This document shows positions 1 through 4,867 of a DNA stretch of 6,339 nt, in pieces. This stretch comes from Kiritimatiellales bacterium (lineage in GTDB: Bacteria; Verrucomicrobiota; Kiritimatiellia; Kiritimatiellales; Tichowtungiaceae). Position numbers and translations under genes: made by a program. Every line of letters begins with the position of its first letter. Positions within the stretch are counted from its first letter, which is position 1. Where the stretch lies: the NCBI GenBank assembly GCA_028692515.1, contig JAQUXG010000103.1, positions 1 through 6,339 of the forward strand. Direction: 5' to 3'. The notes beneath the pieces are model-generated. The model was not told the origin of the DNA. It ran no database searches and saw only the letters and a program-made list of their open reading frames with translations.

Positions 1-39
1 CCAATGGTTGGAACCCATTTTTTCCCAACCTTGGAAAAA
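1..39. repeat. Palindromic repeat doublet within mfd
   Basis: Two imperfect palindromes lie side by side. On the minus strand the first arm reads TTTTTCCAAGGTTGGGAAAA (39 to 20) and the second TTCCAACCATTGG (13 to 1, probably continuing past the edge), with an A/G-rich spacer between them. Both belong to the TTCCAA/TTGGAA family found at four other places in this window. In the mfd frame the first arm encodes F-F-Q-G-W-E-K and the second G-S-N-H-W. Confidence 0.7.
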
Positions 40-867
40 GAGTTTACGCTGCTGTTCGGCGGCTTCAGGACGGTGCAGTTCGCTGACCGGCTTCAGGTTG
101 GTTTCGTAAAAACCGAGGTCGAGGTCGATGACGTCGCTGGTGACGCAGCCGATCTGAATGTCGCACTCGGCTTCGACACCGCTGCAGATGCGAAGAGTGT
201 TTTCCGGAAGCAGTTCGGCGAGAGCGGTGTCACCTTGGGCGTTGAGCGGGTAGATTTCGATCTGCTCGATTTTTTCGACGGAGCGCTGCGTATCGGTTTC
301 GAAGGTGCGCAGGCTGTCGATTTCGTCACCGAAGAATTCGATGCGCACGGGCAGGGCGGAGGTGGGCGGCCAGACGTCGATGATGCCGCCGCGGCGCGCC
401 GCGAAACCTTTTTCGTAGAGTTCGACGTCGAGCGTGTAGCCTTGTTTTTCCAAGGTTTGGAAAAGTTCCTCGGGGTTGACGGTGTCGCCGCGTTTCAAGA
501 GGAGAGGTTTTCCAAGGGTTGGAACTTTTTCTTCCAAACACTGGAAAACGGTGAGGAGGCAGAAGGGTTCTGCGGTTCTTTTTTTGTTTTGCAGGAAGGC
601 GAGGGTTTTCAGCCGCTCGCTCTGGGTTTCCATGTCTTTTGCGTCGAGCGGTGGAAGAAGTAAAAGTTCGGTTTGAGGGCAGAGGGTTTTGAAGCAGTCG
701 GTGAGTGTTTCCAATGCTTGTAAATGATCCACGACCCAGAGTTGCGGGCGCGGGTTTTGGAGTAGCAGTTCACGGCCGAGCAGGGCCTGCGCGGAGGGCG
801 GCAGGGCGGACAGGCGGCAGAGGCCGTTTTTGAGCGCTTCCTGCAGGGGGGTGAGGTTGAGATCCAT
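1..867 (-). CDS. mfd: Transcription-repair coupling factor Mfd, N-terminal part (runs off left edge)
   Basis: Mfd is an ATP-dependent DNA translocase that removes stalled RNA polymerase and recruits UvrA to lesions. Only the first 289 codons are present, against roughly 1,100 in the family, so the polymerase-binding and helicase domains lie outside. The visible part is the UvrB-like N-terminal module. The diagnostic stretch is RGGIIDVWP at about residues 158-166, followed by RIEFFGDEIDSLR near 173-185 and then TQRS, the block shared by UvrB and Mfd. The ATG at 865-867 has an AGGA 8 nt upstream (876-879). The frame is open from there to the window edge and is the only one giving family-like protein. 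The gene begins 56 nt after tRNA-Lys on the same strand with no clear terminator between, so read-through is possible. Oddity: five palindromic repeat arms lie inside the coding sequence (1-39, 445-464, 508-548). Identification is from motif recognition; UvrB is excluded because the Walker A motif expected near its N-terminus is absent. Confidence 0.9.
   Translation of the reverse strand, partial: MDLNLTPLQEALKNGLCRLSALPPSAQALLGRELLLQNPRPQLWVVDHLQALETLTDCFKTLCPQTELLLLPPLDAKDMETQSERLKTLAFLQNKKRTAEPFCLLTVFQCLEEKVPTLGKPLLLKRGDTVNPEELFQTLEKQGYTLDVELYEKGFAARRGGIIDVWPPTSALPVRIEFFGDEIDSLRTFETDTQRSVEKIEQIEIYPLNAQGDTALAELLPENTLRICSGVEAECDIQIGCVTSDVIDLDLGFYETNLKPVSELHRPEAAEQQRKLFFQGWEKMGSNHW
445..464. 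repeat. Single palindromic repeat arm within mfd
   Basis: The sequence is TTTTTCCAAGGTTTGGAAAA, an imperfect palindrome with 5-nt half-sites TTCCA/TGGAA extended by T and A runs. It is the cleanest copy of the family and nearly identical to the arm at 6173-6192 in argJ. On the mfd coding strand it is read as L-F-Q-T-L-E-K. No second arm is evident next to it. Confidence 0.75.
508..548. repeat. Palindromic repeat doublet within mfd
   Basis: The first arm is TTTTCCAAGGGTTGGAA (508-524) and the second TTCCAAACACTGGAAAA (532-548), separated by 7 pyrimidine bases (525-531). The arms are inverted copies of one another as well as each being a near-palindrome. On the mfd coding strand the 548-532 arm is read as V-F-Q-C-L-E and the 524-508 arm, in another frame of the repeat, as P-T-L-G-K. 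Confidence 0.75.
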
Positions 868-923
868 GCCCGGAATCCTAGCATCTGTTTGATTGCGGGA
901 CATCCAGAAATGGAGGGGAGATG

Positions 924-996
924 TGAGCCGGCTGGGGCTCGAACCCAGGACCCTGTGATTAAAAGTCACATGCTCTACCAACTGAGCTACCGGCCC
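924..996 (-). tRNA. tRNA-Lys, anticodon TTT
   Basis: Read on the minus strand from 996, the acceptor arm GGGCCGG pairs with CCGGCTC at the 3' end, with one G-U wobble at the second pair. The D-arm contains AGCTCAGTTGGTAGAGC, the anticodon stem-loop is TGTGA-CTTTTAA-TCACA giving anticodon TTT (lysine), and the T-arm carries GGTTCGAGCC. The discriminator base is A (position 924). CCA is not encoded, since CAT follows, so it must be added after transcription. Length is 73 nt including the discriminator. The gene sits 56 nt upstream of mfd in the same direction. Confidence 0.96.
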
Positions 997-1015
997 GTAT
1001 AAAAACGGAGCGCAT

Positions 1016-1044
1016 AAGGTAGTAGAGGAGGAGGCGCTTGTCAA
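1016..1044 (-). promoter_or_regulatory. Sigma-70-type promoter for tRNA-Lys
   Basis: On the minus strand a perfect -35 TTGACA (1044-1039) is followed after exactly 17 nt by TACCTT (1021-1016), a weak -10. Transcription would start near 1008, leaving a leader of about 12 nt before the tRNA 5' end at 996. The position fits a tRNA promoter, and it could also serve mfd by read-through. Confidence 0.55.
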
Positions 1045-1072
1045 AAGCCAATCCTCGCAAATTGTTATTTTG

Positions 1073-1080
1073 TTGTACAA
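1073..1080. promoter_or_regulatory. TTGTACAA palindrome, possible distal operator
   Basis: This is a perfect 8-bp palindrome centred on TGTACA, upstream of the ECF sigma operon. A second TGTACA-centred palindrome lies 43 bp downstream, about four helical turns away. It may be an operator half of a looped or cooperative site, or chance. Confidence 0.3.
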
Positions 1081-1113
1081 AAAAAAGTCCGGCGGGTTCA
1101 TCTTTGAGGCGCT

Positions 1114-1125
1114 GGCTGTACAGCC
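1114..1125. promoter_or_regulatory. GGCTGTACAGCC palindrome, possible operator of the sigma operon
   Basis: This perfect 12-bp palindrome overlaps the putative -35 region (1117-1122) of the ECF sigma promoter. A regulator bound here would compete with RNA polymerase. The regulator is unknown; the spacing does not fit the classical CTGT-N8-ACAG LexA box. Confidence 0.4.
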
Positions 1126-1144
1126 GATTTTGATTGGATACAAT
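1117..1144 (+). promoter_or_regulatory. Putative promoter of the sigma/anti-sigma operon
   Basis: TACAAT at 1139-1144 matches five of six bases of the -10 consensus. TGTACA at 1117-1122, 16 nt upstream, is a partial -35 (four of six). The start point would be near 1151, about 21 nt before the ATG at 1172. This argues against translation beginning at the in-frame upstream codon at 1070, which would lie outside the transcript. Confidence 0.45.
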
Positions 1145-1171
1145 AAAGCCGATTGCATTGCGTTATATGCC

Positions 1172-1786
1172 ATGAAAACACCCGATATAGAAAGAAACCG
1201 GATGGAACTGGACGATGCAACACTTCTGGCAGAGTACCACGAAGGAAATTCCGAAGCCCTTGGCGAGCTGGTCGAGAAATACAGGCGTCCGCTGTTCGGA
1301 TTCATTCTGCGATTCTCTGAAGGCCGCGAAGACGCCGATGAGGTGTTTCAGGAGGTTTGGGTGAGGGCGATTAAGAATATGAACCGTTACCGTCAGAAAA
1401 GTCTGCTTAGCTGGTTGTTTCGCATCGCGCACAACCTGATGATCGACCGGATCCGCCGGAACCGTCCGGTTGTTTCGCTGGATACCCCGGCTTGCGAAGA
1501 CGGCTCGCCGCTCAGTGAACAGCTTCGCACATCCAATATCGGCCCGGATTATGAAACCGCCGGTCGTGATCTGGGGGTGCGGATTGAAGCCGCCGCCGCA
1601 AAGCTTCCGCCGGAGCAACGTGAGGTTTTCTGGCTCCGTATGCAGGCGGATCTCAGTTTTAAGGAAATCGCCAAAATTCAGAAATGCTCCATCAACACGG
1701 CGCTGGCCCGGATGCAATACGCACTTTCCAAGCTCCGCGGCGAGCTGTCGGGCGAGTACCGCGAACTTCAGGAGGCGGGAATATGA
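1172..1786 (+). CDS. ECF-type (group 4) RNA polymerase sigma factor
   Basis: This 204-residue protein would direct RNA polymerase to a stress or envelope regulon. A sigma-2 domain covers about residues 26-97, with the DADEVFQEVWVRA segment typical of region 2.2 and SWLFRIAHNLMIDRIRR of regions 2.3-2.4. A linker of about 45 residues follows. Sigma-4 runs from LPPEQREVFWLR (from about 145) through a helix-turn-helix (FKEIAKIQKCSINTALARMQYALSKLR). There is no region 1.1 or 3, as expected for the ECF class. The frame is open back to 1070, but a -10-like element at 1139-1144 makes 1172 or 1202 more likely. The 1202 ATG (194 aa) has a weak AGAAAG 7 nt upstream, and neither start has a strong ribosome site. 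The stop overlaps the next gene's start as ATGA, so the two are translationally coupled. The target promoters and ECF subgroup cannot be told from the sequence. Confidence 0.9.
   Translation: MKTPDIERNRMELDDATLLAEYHEGNSEALGELVEKYRRPLFGFILRFSEGREDADEVFQEVWVRAIKNMNRYRQKSLLSWLFRIAHNLMIDRIRRNRPVVSLDTPACEDGSPLSEQLRTSNIGPDYETAGRDLGVRIEAAAAKLPPEQREVFWLRMQADLSFKEIAKIQKCSINTALARMQYALSKLRGELSGEYRELQEAGI
1770..1775 (+). promoter_or_regulatory. Ribosome binding site that sets the anti-sigma start
   Basis: A perfect AGGAGG lies 7 nt before the ATG at 1783, inside the last codons of the sigma gene. It fixes the start at 1783 rather than the in-frame upstream codon at 1684, which would give a 33-residue arginine-rich extension read from the sigma gene's wrong frame. 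Confidence 0.85.
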
Positions 1787-2232
1787 AAACCGAAAAACTG
1801 GAAAAATGGCTTCTTCTCGAGCAGACCGGCGAGCTTTCAGCCCGCCAGCGCAGAGAACTGGCTGCCTGCCCTGAAGCGCAGGCCAAACGCGATGAACTGA
1901 AAGACCTGCGGATGGCGCTTCAGGTTCTGAATACAGAGCCTTCGCCGTGGACTGTAACAAAAATTGACGCACAGTTGCGCAAGACAGGTCGCTTGGTCTG
2001 GACAATGTCCAGAGTCTGGAAACCGGCGCTTGCGCTGGCGGCCTGTTTGACTCTGGTGGCTGGCGTTTTAAATTTCCATGATGAGCAGCAGGTTTCTTCA
2101 ACTTCAGCAACGGTTGTTTTGGCCGCGGCGGTAGAGGGCGTGTGGAACGATCCGCTTGAAGAAGATCTGGGTAATTTGGAACGCTTGATTGTGGCCGCAT
2201 CAGGCGATTCTTTGAGCATTATGGAGATGTAA
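1783..2232 (+). CDS. Putative membrane-anchored anti-sigma factor
   Basis: The 149-residue product has a charged cytoplasmic N-terminal part (1-78), one predicted transmembrane helix (about 79-98, WKPALALAACLTLVAGVLNF) and a short acidic tail (99-149) expected in the periplasm. This layout, and the ATGA overlap with an ECF sigma gene, are those of an anti-sigma factor that holds sigma at the membrane. The N-terminal part resembles anti-sigma domains in its helical, Leu/Glu-rich character. It lacks the HxxxCxxC zinc motif, having a single Cys at 29 there. The tail contains VVLAAAVEGVWNDPLEEDL and no recognisable sensor domain. Function is inferred from layout and neighbour rather than a sequence signature. 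Alternatively it could be an unrelated small membrane protein coupled to the sigma gene. Confidence 0.72.
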   Translation: MKTEKLEKWLLLEQTGELSARQRRELAACPEAQAKRDELKDLRMALQVLNTEPSPWTVTKIDAQLRKTGRLVWTMSRVWKPALALAACLTLVAGVLNFHDEQQVSSTSATVVLAAAVEGVWNDPLEEDLGNLERLIVAASGDSLSIMEM

Positions 2233-2247
2233 GCAAAGGAGAGCGCA

Positions 2248-2781
2248 ATGAAGAAGTGGATGAATTACGTAGTGATTGTTGGACTGACAGCCGGAACCGC
2301 GTCTGCGGCCTGGTGGCCCTTCGGCGACGATCAAAAAGAAGATCAGGCTCCGCCGCCTGTTCCTGAAATGCAGAAGATGAAGCGGGATGGCATGGGCGAA
2401 CGGCAACGTCCTCAGATGAGTCCTGAGCAGATGGAAAAGATGAAAGCCCACCGTGAGGAACTCATGAAACTGGGCGAAGCCGCCCGCAATGAAGCGGATC
2501 CGGTCAAAAAGGAGGCACTTGTTGCGGACATCCGCACCAAAGTGACAGAGATGGTCGATAAGATGCAGGCCGAGCATGAAAAACGGCTGGAACGGGCTGA
2601 AAAGGAACTGTCGACGCTGCGAGAAAAGCTGGCTGAAGGCGAAAAAAACAAAGCGGCTCAAATTGAAGAGCATGTGCAGCGGATCGTTGCCGGCAAACCG
2701 CCCCGGGGGGATGGAAAACGTCCCGAAGGTGACTTCAAAAGAGAGCACAGACAAGATGTTCCGCCGCCGGAAGCCGAATAA
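2248..2781 (+). CDS. Secreted Met-rich coiled-coil protein of the sigma operon
   Basis: The protein has 177 residues. Residues 1-20 form a signal peptide (Lys-Lys, hydrophobic core, then A-S-A before Ala21), so it is probably periplasmic. The mature part starts with AWWPFGDD and has a Pro-rich segment (34-39). Next comes a Met/Gln/Arg-rich stretch (41-73) with eight Met, and a long charged helical region to about 148 with coiled-coil character (RLERAEKELSTLREKL). The tail (150-177) is disordered, rich in Pro, Gly and charge. Composition and size recall CpxP/Spy/ZraP-type periplasmic chaperones or metal sensors, but I see no clear LTxxQ motif, so the family is not assigned. A strong AGGAG (2237-2241) lies 6 nt before the ATG, and the gap from the anti-sigma gene is 15 nt. 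Its place third in the operon suggests a sensor, chaperone or feedback role; that is inference. Confidence 0.75.
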   Translation: MKKWMNYVVIVGLTAGTASAAWWPFGDDQKEDQAPPPVPEMQKMKRDGMGERQRPQMSPEQMEKMKAHREELMKLGEAARNEADPVKKEALVADIRTKVTEMVDKMQAEHEKRLERAEKELSTLREKLAEGEKNKAAQIEEHVQRIVAGKPPRGDGKRPEGDFKREHRQDVPPPEAE

Positions 2782-2788
2782 CCAAAGG

Positions 2789-2847
2789 TTCCGAACATTG
2801 GAAAACCCCGCCACTGGCGGGGTTTTCTTTTTCCAAGGTTCGGGAAA
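2789..2847. repeat. Pair of palindromic repeat arms flanking the terminator
   Basis: The left arm TTCCGAACATTGGAAAA (2789-2805) and right arm TTTTTCCAAGGTTCGGGAAA (2828-2847) belong to the TTCCAA/TTGGAA family. They are near-inverted copies of each other, so with the terminator stem between them the whole 59 nt can fold as one long hairpin. The right arm ends directly against the stop codon of the pseudouridine synthase gene (2848-2850). Confidence 0.65.
2802..2826. terminator. Bidirectional intrinsic terminator between convergent operons
   Basis: A perfect 11-bp stem, AAAACCCCGCC paired with GGCGGGGTTTT, closes on a 3-nt ACT loop. T runs follow the stem on the plus strand (2823-2832, broken by one C) and A runs precede it (2802-2805), giving a U tract in each direction. 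It lies 20 nt after the plus-strand coiled-coil gene and 21 nt after the minus-strand pseudouridine synthase gene, so it serves both operons. Confidence 0.92.
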
Positions 2848-3678
2848 CTATTTAAGTTTCAGTGCGTTAAGAACCGCCTGAAAATCCTCCGGAACCGGCG
2901 CACTGACGCGCAGAGCGGCACTGCCGCCCTGCGGATCGGGAAGAATCAGGCGGCAGGCGTGCAGCATCTGGCGAGGAACGGCCCGGAAGATCGGGTTGCC
3001 GCGCTGCTCGCCGGCATATTCCTTGTCGCCCAGTACCGGGTGGCGCATGGCGGCAAGGTGTTTGCGAATCTGATGGGTGCGTCCGGTGTGGATGCGCAGT
3101 TCGAGATAACTCGCATCGCGGTTGCGGTCGAGGACGCTGACCAGCGTCGTGGCCGAATCGCCATCAATATCGCGCGTAATGGTTTTGAGCGAATCGGAAA
3201 CCCGTCCGATGGCGATGGCGCGGTAAATTTTAACGATCTTTTCTTCTTTAAAGAGAGGAATCATCTGCTGCTTGGCGGCATCGTTGGTCGCGAAGATGAC
3301 GCACCCGGAGGTGTCGCGGTCAAGGCGGTGAACCGCACAGATCTGCGGATTGTTCCGTTCATGCCGCAGACGCACTTCCAGGCTGCGGTCACTTCCGTTG
3401 GTCACCATACCGGACGGCTTGTTGACGATGAACAGGTCGCCTGATTTTTTCAAAATTTCGATTTTGTGTGTTTTTGCCTCAGGACGGACGGTTTCAATAA
3501 CGTCTTTGAGTTTCATCGTGTGTTTGGCCATCCAGATACGCTGACCGTTTACAAAAACCTGTCGGGCATCAAGCAGCACGCGAGCCTGTTTCTTCGAACA
3601 GCGCAGACGGTCGGAAAGAACGTCTACCAGCGGCAGTCCGTCTTCGTGGGGTGTAACCTGGAACGTTGCGCGGCTCAT
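2848..3678 (-). CDS. RluA-family RNA pseudouridine synthase
   Basis: The enzyme isomerises specific uridines in rRNA or tRNA to pseudouridine. The 276-residue protein has an S4-type RNA-binding domain at the N-terminus (about 15-65; CSKKQARVLLDARQVFVNG). A catalytic RluA domain follows, with NKPSGMVTN (86-94), the signature HRLDRDTSG (117-125) containing the catalytic Asp120, KIYRAI (150-155) and TGRTHQIRKHL (198-208). All key residues are intact. The length is somewhat below typical RluC/RluD proteins (about 310-330), and which uridine is modified cannot be decided. The ATG at 3678 overlaps the argD stop as ATGA, so it is translationally coupled as the last gene of the arginine operon. Its stop at 2848-2850 abuts a repeat arm and the shared terminator. 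Confidence 0.93.
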   Translation of the reverse strand: MSRATFQVTPHEDGLPLVDVLSDRLRCSKKQARVLLDARQVFVNGQRIWMAKHTMKLKDVIETVRPEAKTHKIEILKKSGDLFIVNKPSGMVTNGSDRSLEVRLRHERNNPQICAVHRLDRDTSGCVIFATNDAAKQQMIPLFKEEKIVKIYRAIAIGRVSDSLKTITRDIDGDSATTLVSVLDRNRDASYLELRIHTGRTHQIRKHLAAMRHPVLGDKEYAGEQRGNPIFRAVPRQMLHACRLILPDPQGGSAALRVSAPVPEDFQAVLNALKLK

Positions 3679-4865
3679 TGGCTTTTATCCATTTCTGCGC
3701 AGGCTTCCTCGATGAGCGTAGCGGCTTGTTCGATTTCTTTTACAGTGACGTTGAGTGGCGGAAGCATCCGCAGAACCCGCACCGCAGTGGCGAGGGTGAG
3801 CAGACCTTTTTCCTGAAGGAGTTTCTGCAGCGGTGCGGCGTTGTCTTTCAGAACCAGCCCGACCATCAGGCCGCATCCCCGCGCGCCTTCGATCCAGTCA
3901 TATTGACCCGCAATCGCCCGAAGTTTTTCGAGAAATAGCGCGCCGGTTTTCTGCGCGTTTTCGAGCAGATGCTCTTTTTCAATTGTTTCAATGACCGCCA
4001 GCGCGGCGGCGCAGGCCAGCGGCGTGCCGCCGAAGGTGGTCGCGTGGTTGCCGGGTTGGAAGATATCGGAAACCTGTGGTGCGGCGACGACGGCGCCGAT
4101 TGGAAAGCCGTTGCCAAGTCCTTTAGCCAGCGAGAACGCATCCGGCTGAACATCATAGTTTTGGAACGCGAACCATTTTCCGGTTCGGCCCATGCCGGCT
4201 TGAACTTCATCGAACAGAAGCAGGATGCCTTTTTCGTCGCAGAGCTTCCGCAGGCCTTTAATGAAAGCCGGATCAGCGGGAAGAATGCCGCCTTCGCCTT
4301 GAACGGCTTCAACCAGAATCGCAGCGGTCTTTTCCGTTACTGCGGCGGCGCACGATTCGAGATTGTTGAACTCGGCGTATTTGAAGCCTTCGGGCAGAGG
4401 GGAGAAGCCTTTTTGAACCTTTTCCTGTCCGGTGGCGGTCAGCGTGGCGAGCGTCCGGCCATGAAATGAGTTTTTCATGGAGATCACTTCATATTTGCCC
4501 TGTGATGAACCCCAGAGCCGCGCCAGTTTGATTAGTCCTTCGTTGGCCTCTGCGCCGGAGTTGCAGAAAAAGCACTTGCCGCCCATTGACCGCTCGGAAA
4601 GAGCCTGTGCGAGCCGCGGCTGGTTTTCGTTGTAGTAAAGGTTGGAGACGTGCACCAGTTTGGCAGCCTGTTCCTGAATGGCCTTTACGACCGCCGGATG
4701 GCAGTGGCCGATGTTGAGCACAGCAATGCCGGCGAGGAAATCGAGATATTCCTTTCCGTCGGCATCCCATACATGACTTCCCGAGCCTTTCACGAGCACG
4801 AGGCCCGGCGCGTAGGTCGGCATCACATACTTTTTGTGCAGATCGATAATTTCAGTGCTTTTCAT
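3675..4865 (-). CDS. argD: Acetylornithine aminotransferase
   Basis: This PLP enzyme transfers an amino group from glutamate to N-acetylglutamate-5-semialdehyde, giving N2-acetylornithine (fourth step of ornithine/arginine synthesis, cytoplasmic). The 396 residues match the usual length. Class III aminotransferase features are all present: NSGAEAN (102-108) for phosphate binding, FHGRT (134-138), EAVQGEGG (186-193), DEVQAGMGRTG (219-229) with the PLP-ring Asp219, SLAKGLGNG (245-253) with the Schiff-base Lys248, and ATTFGGTPLA (275-284). The start lies 2 nt after the argB stop (TAA-CT-ATG) without a clear Shine-Dalgarno, so translation likely depends on coupling to argB. A related activity (succinyl-diaminopimelate or ornithine aminotransferase) cannot be excluded by sequence, but the argJ-argB neighbours make ArgD by far the best call. 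Confidence 0.95.
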   Translation of the reverse strand: MKSTEIIDLHKKYVMPTYAPGLVLVKGSGSHVWDADGKEYLDFLAGIAVLNIGHCHPAVVKAIQEQAAKLVHVSNLYYNENQPRLAQALSERSMGGKCFFCNSGAEANEGLIKLARLWGSSQGKYEVISMKNSFHGRTLATLTATGQEKVQKGFSPLPEGFKYAEFNNLESCAAAVTEKTAAILVEAVQGEGGILPADPAFIKGLRKLCDEKGILLLFDEVQAGMGRTGKWFAFQNYDVQPDAFSLAKGLGNGFPIGAVVAAPQVSDIFQPGNHATTFGGTPLACAAALAVIETIEKEHLLENAQKTGALFLEKLRAIAGQYDWIEGARGCGLMVGLVLKDNAAPLQKLLQEKGLLTLATAVRVLRMLPPLNVTVKEIEQAATLIEEACAEMDKSQ

Positions 4866-4867
4866 AG

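Noticed and set aside
445..548. CRISPR-like array reading of the repeats in mfd
   Set aside because: The arms are short and unevenly spaced, lie inside a coding gene, have no uniform spacers, and recur singly far away. No cas gene is present.
4..663. Long plus-strand open frame (219 codons) opposite mfd
   Set aside because: It is antisense to a clear Mfd coding frame with conserved UvrB-like motifs. Its own product has no recognisable domain, and its FFPTLEK/FFQGLEK pieces are only the palindromic repeats read from the other side.
708..724. Further degenerate repeat arm (TTTCCAATGCTTGTAAA) in mfd
   Set aside because: Only one half-site is intact and the other reads TTGTAA. It is too weak to count with the nine clear arms.
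1114..1125. LexA (SOS) box reading of GGCTGTACAGCC
   Set aside because: CTGT and ACAG directly abut, whereas the classical Gram-negative box needs eight bases between them. The LexA motif of this lineage is unknown to me.
1070..1171. Upstream extension of the sigma factor to a TTG at 1070
   Set aside because: The extra residues have no sigma-like character, the codons precede a -10-like TACAAT at 1139-1144, and no ribosome site is seen.
1163..2200. Minus-strand open frame of 345 codons opposite the sigma and anti-sigma genes
   Set aside because: It is antisense to two well-supported genes with good ribosome sites. The product is Pro/Arg/Leu-rich without domains, as expected from reading GC-rich codons backward.
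2200..2814. Minus-strand open frame of 204 codons opposite the coiled-coil gene
   Set aside because: It is the shadow of a Lys/Glu-rich coding frame, which gives a Phe/Leu/His-rich translation. It would also start inside the terminator region.
2959..3444. Plus-strand open frame opposite the pseudouridine synthase, and similar ones at 3969-4469 and 5195-5536
   Set aside because: The minus-strand frames carry intact catalytic motifs, while the plus-strand products show none and lack ribosome sites.
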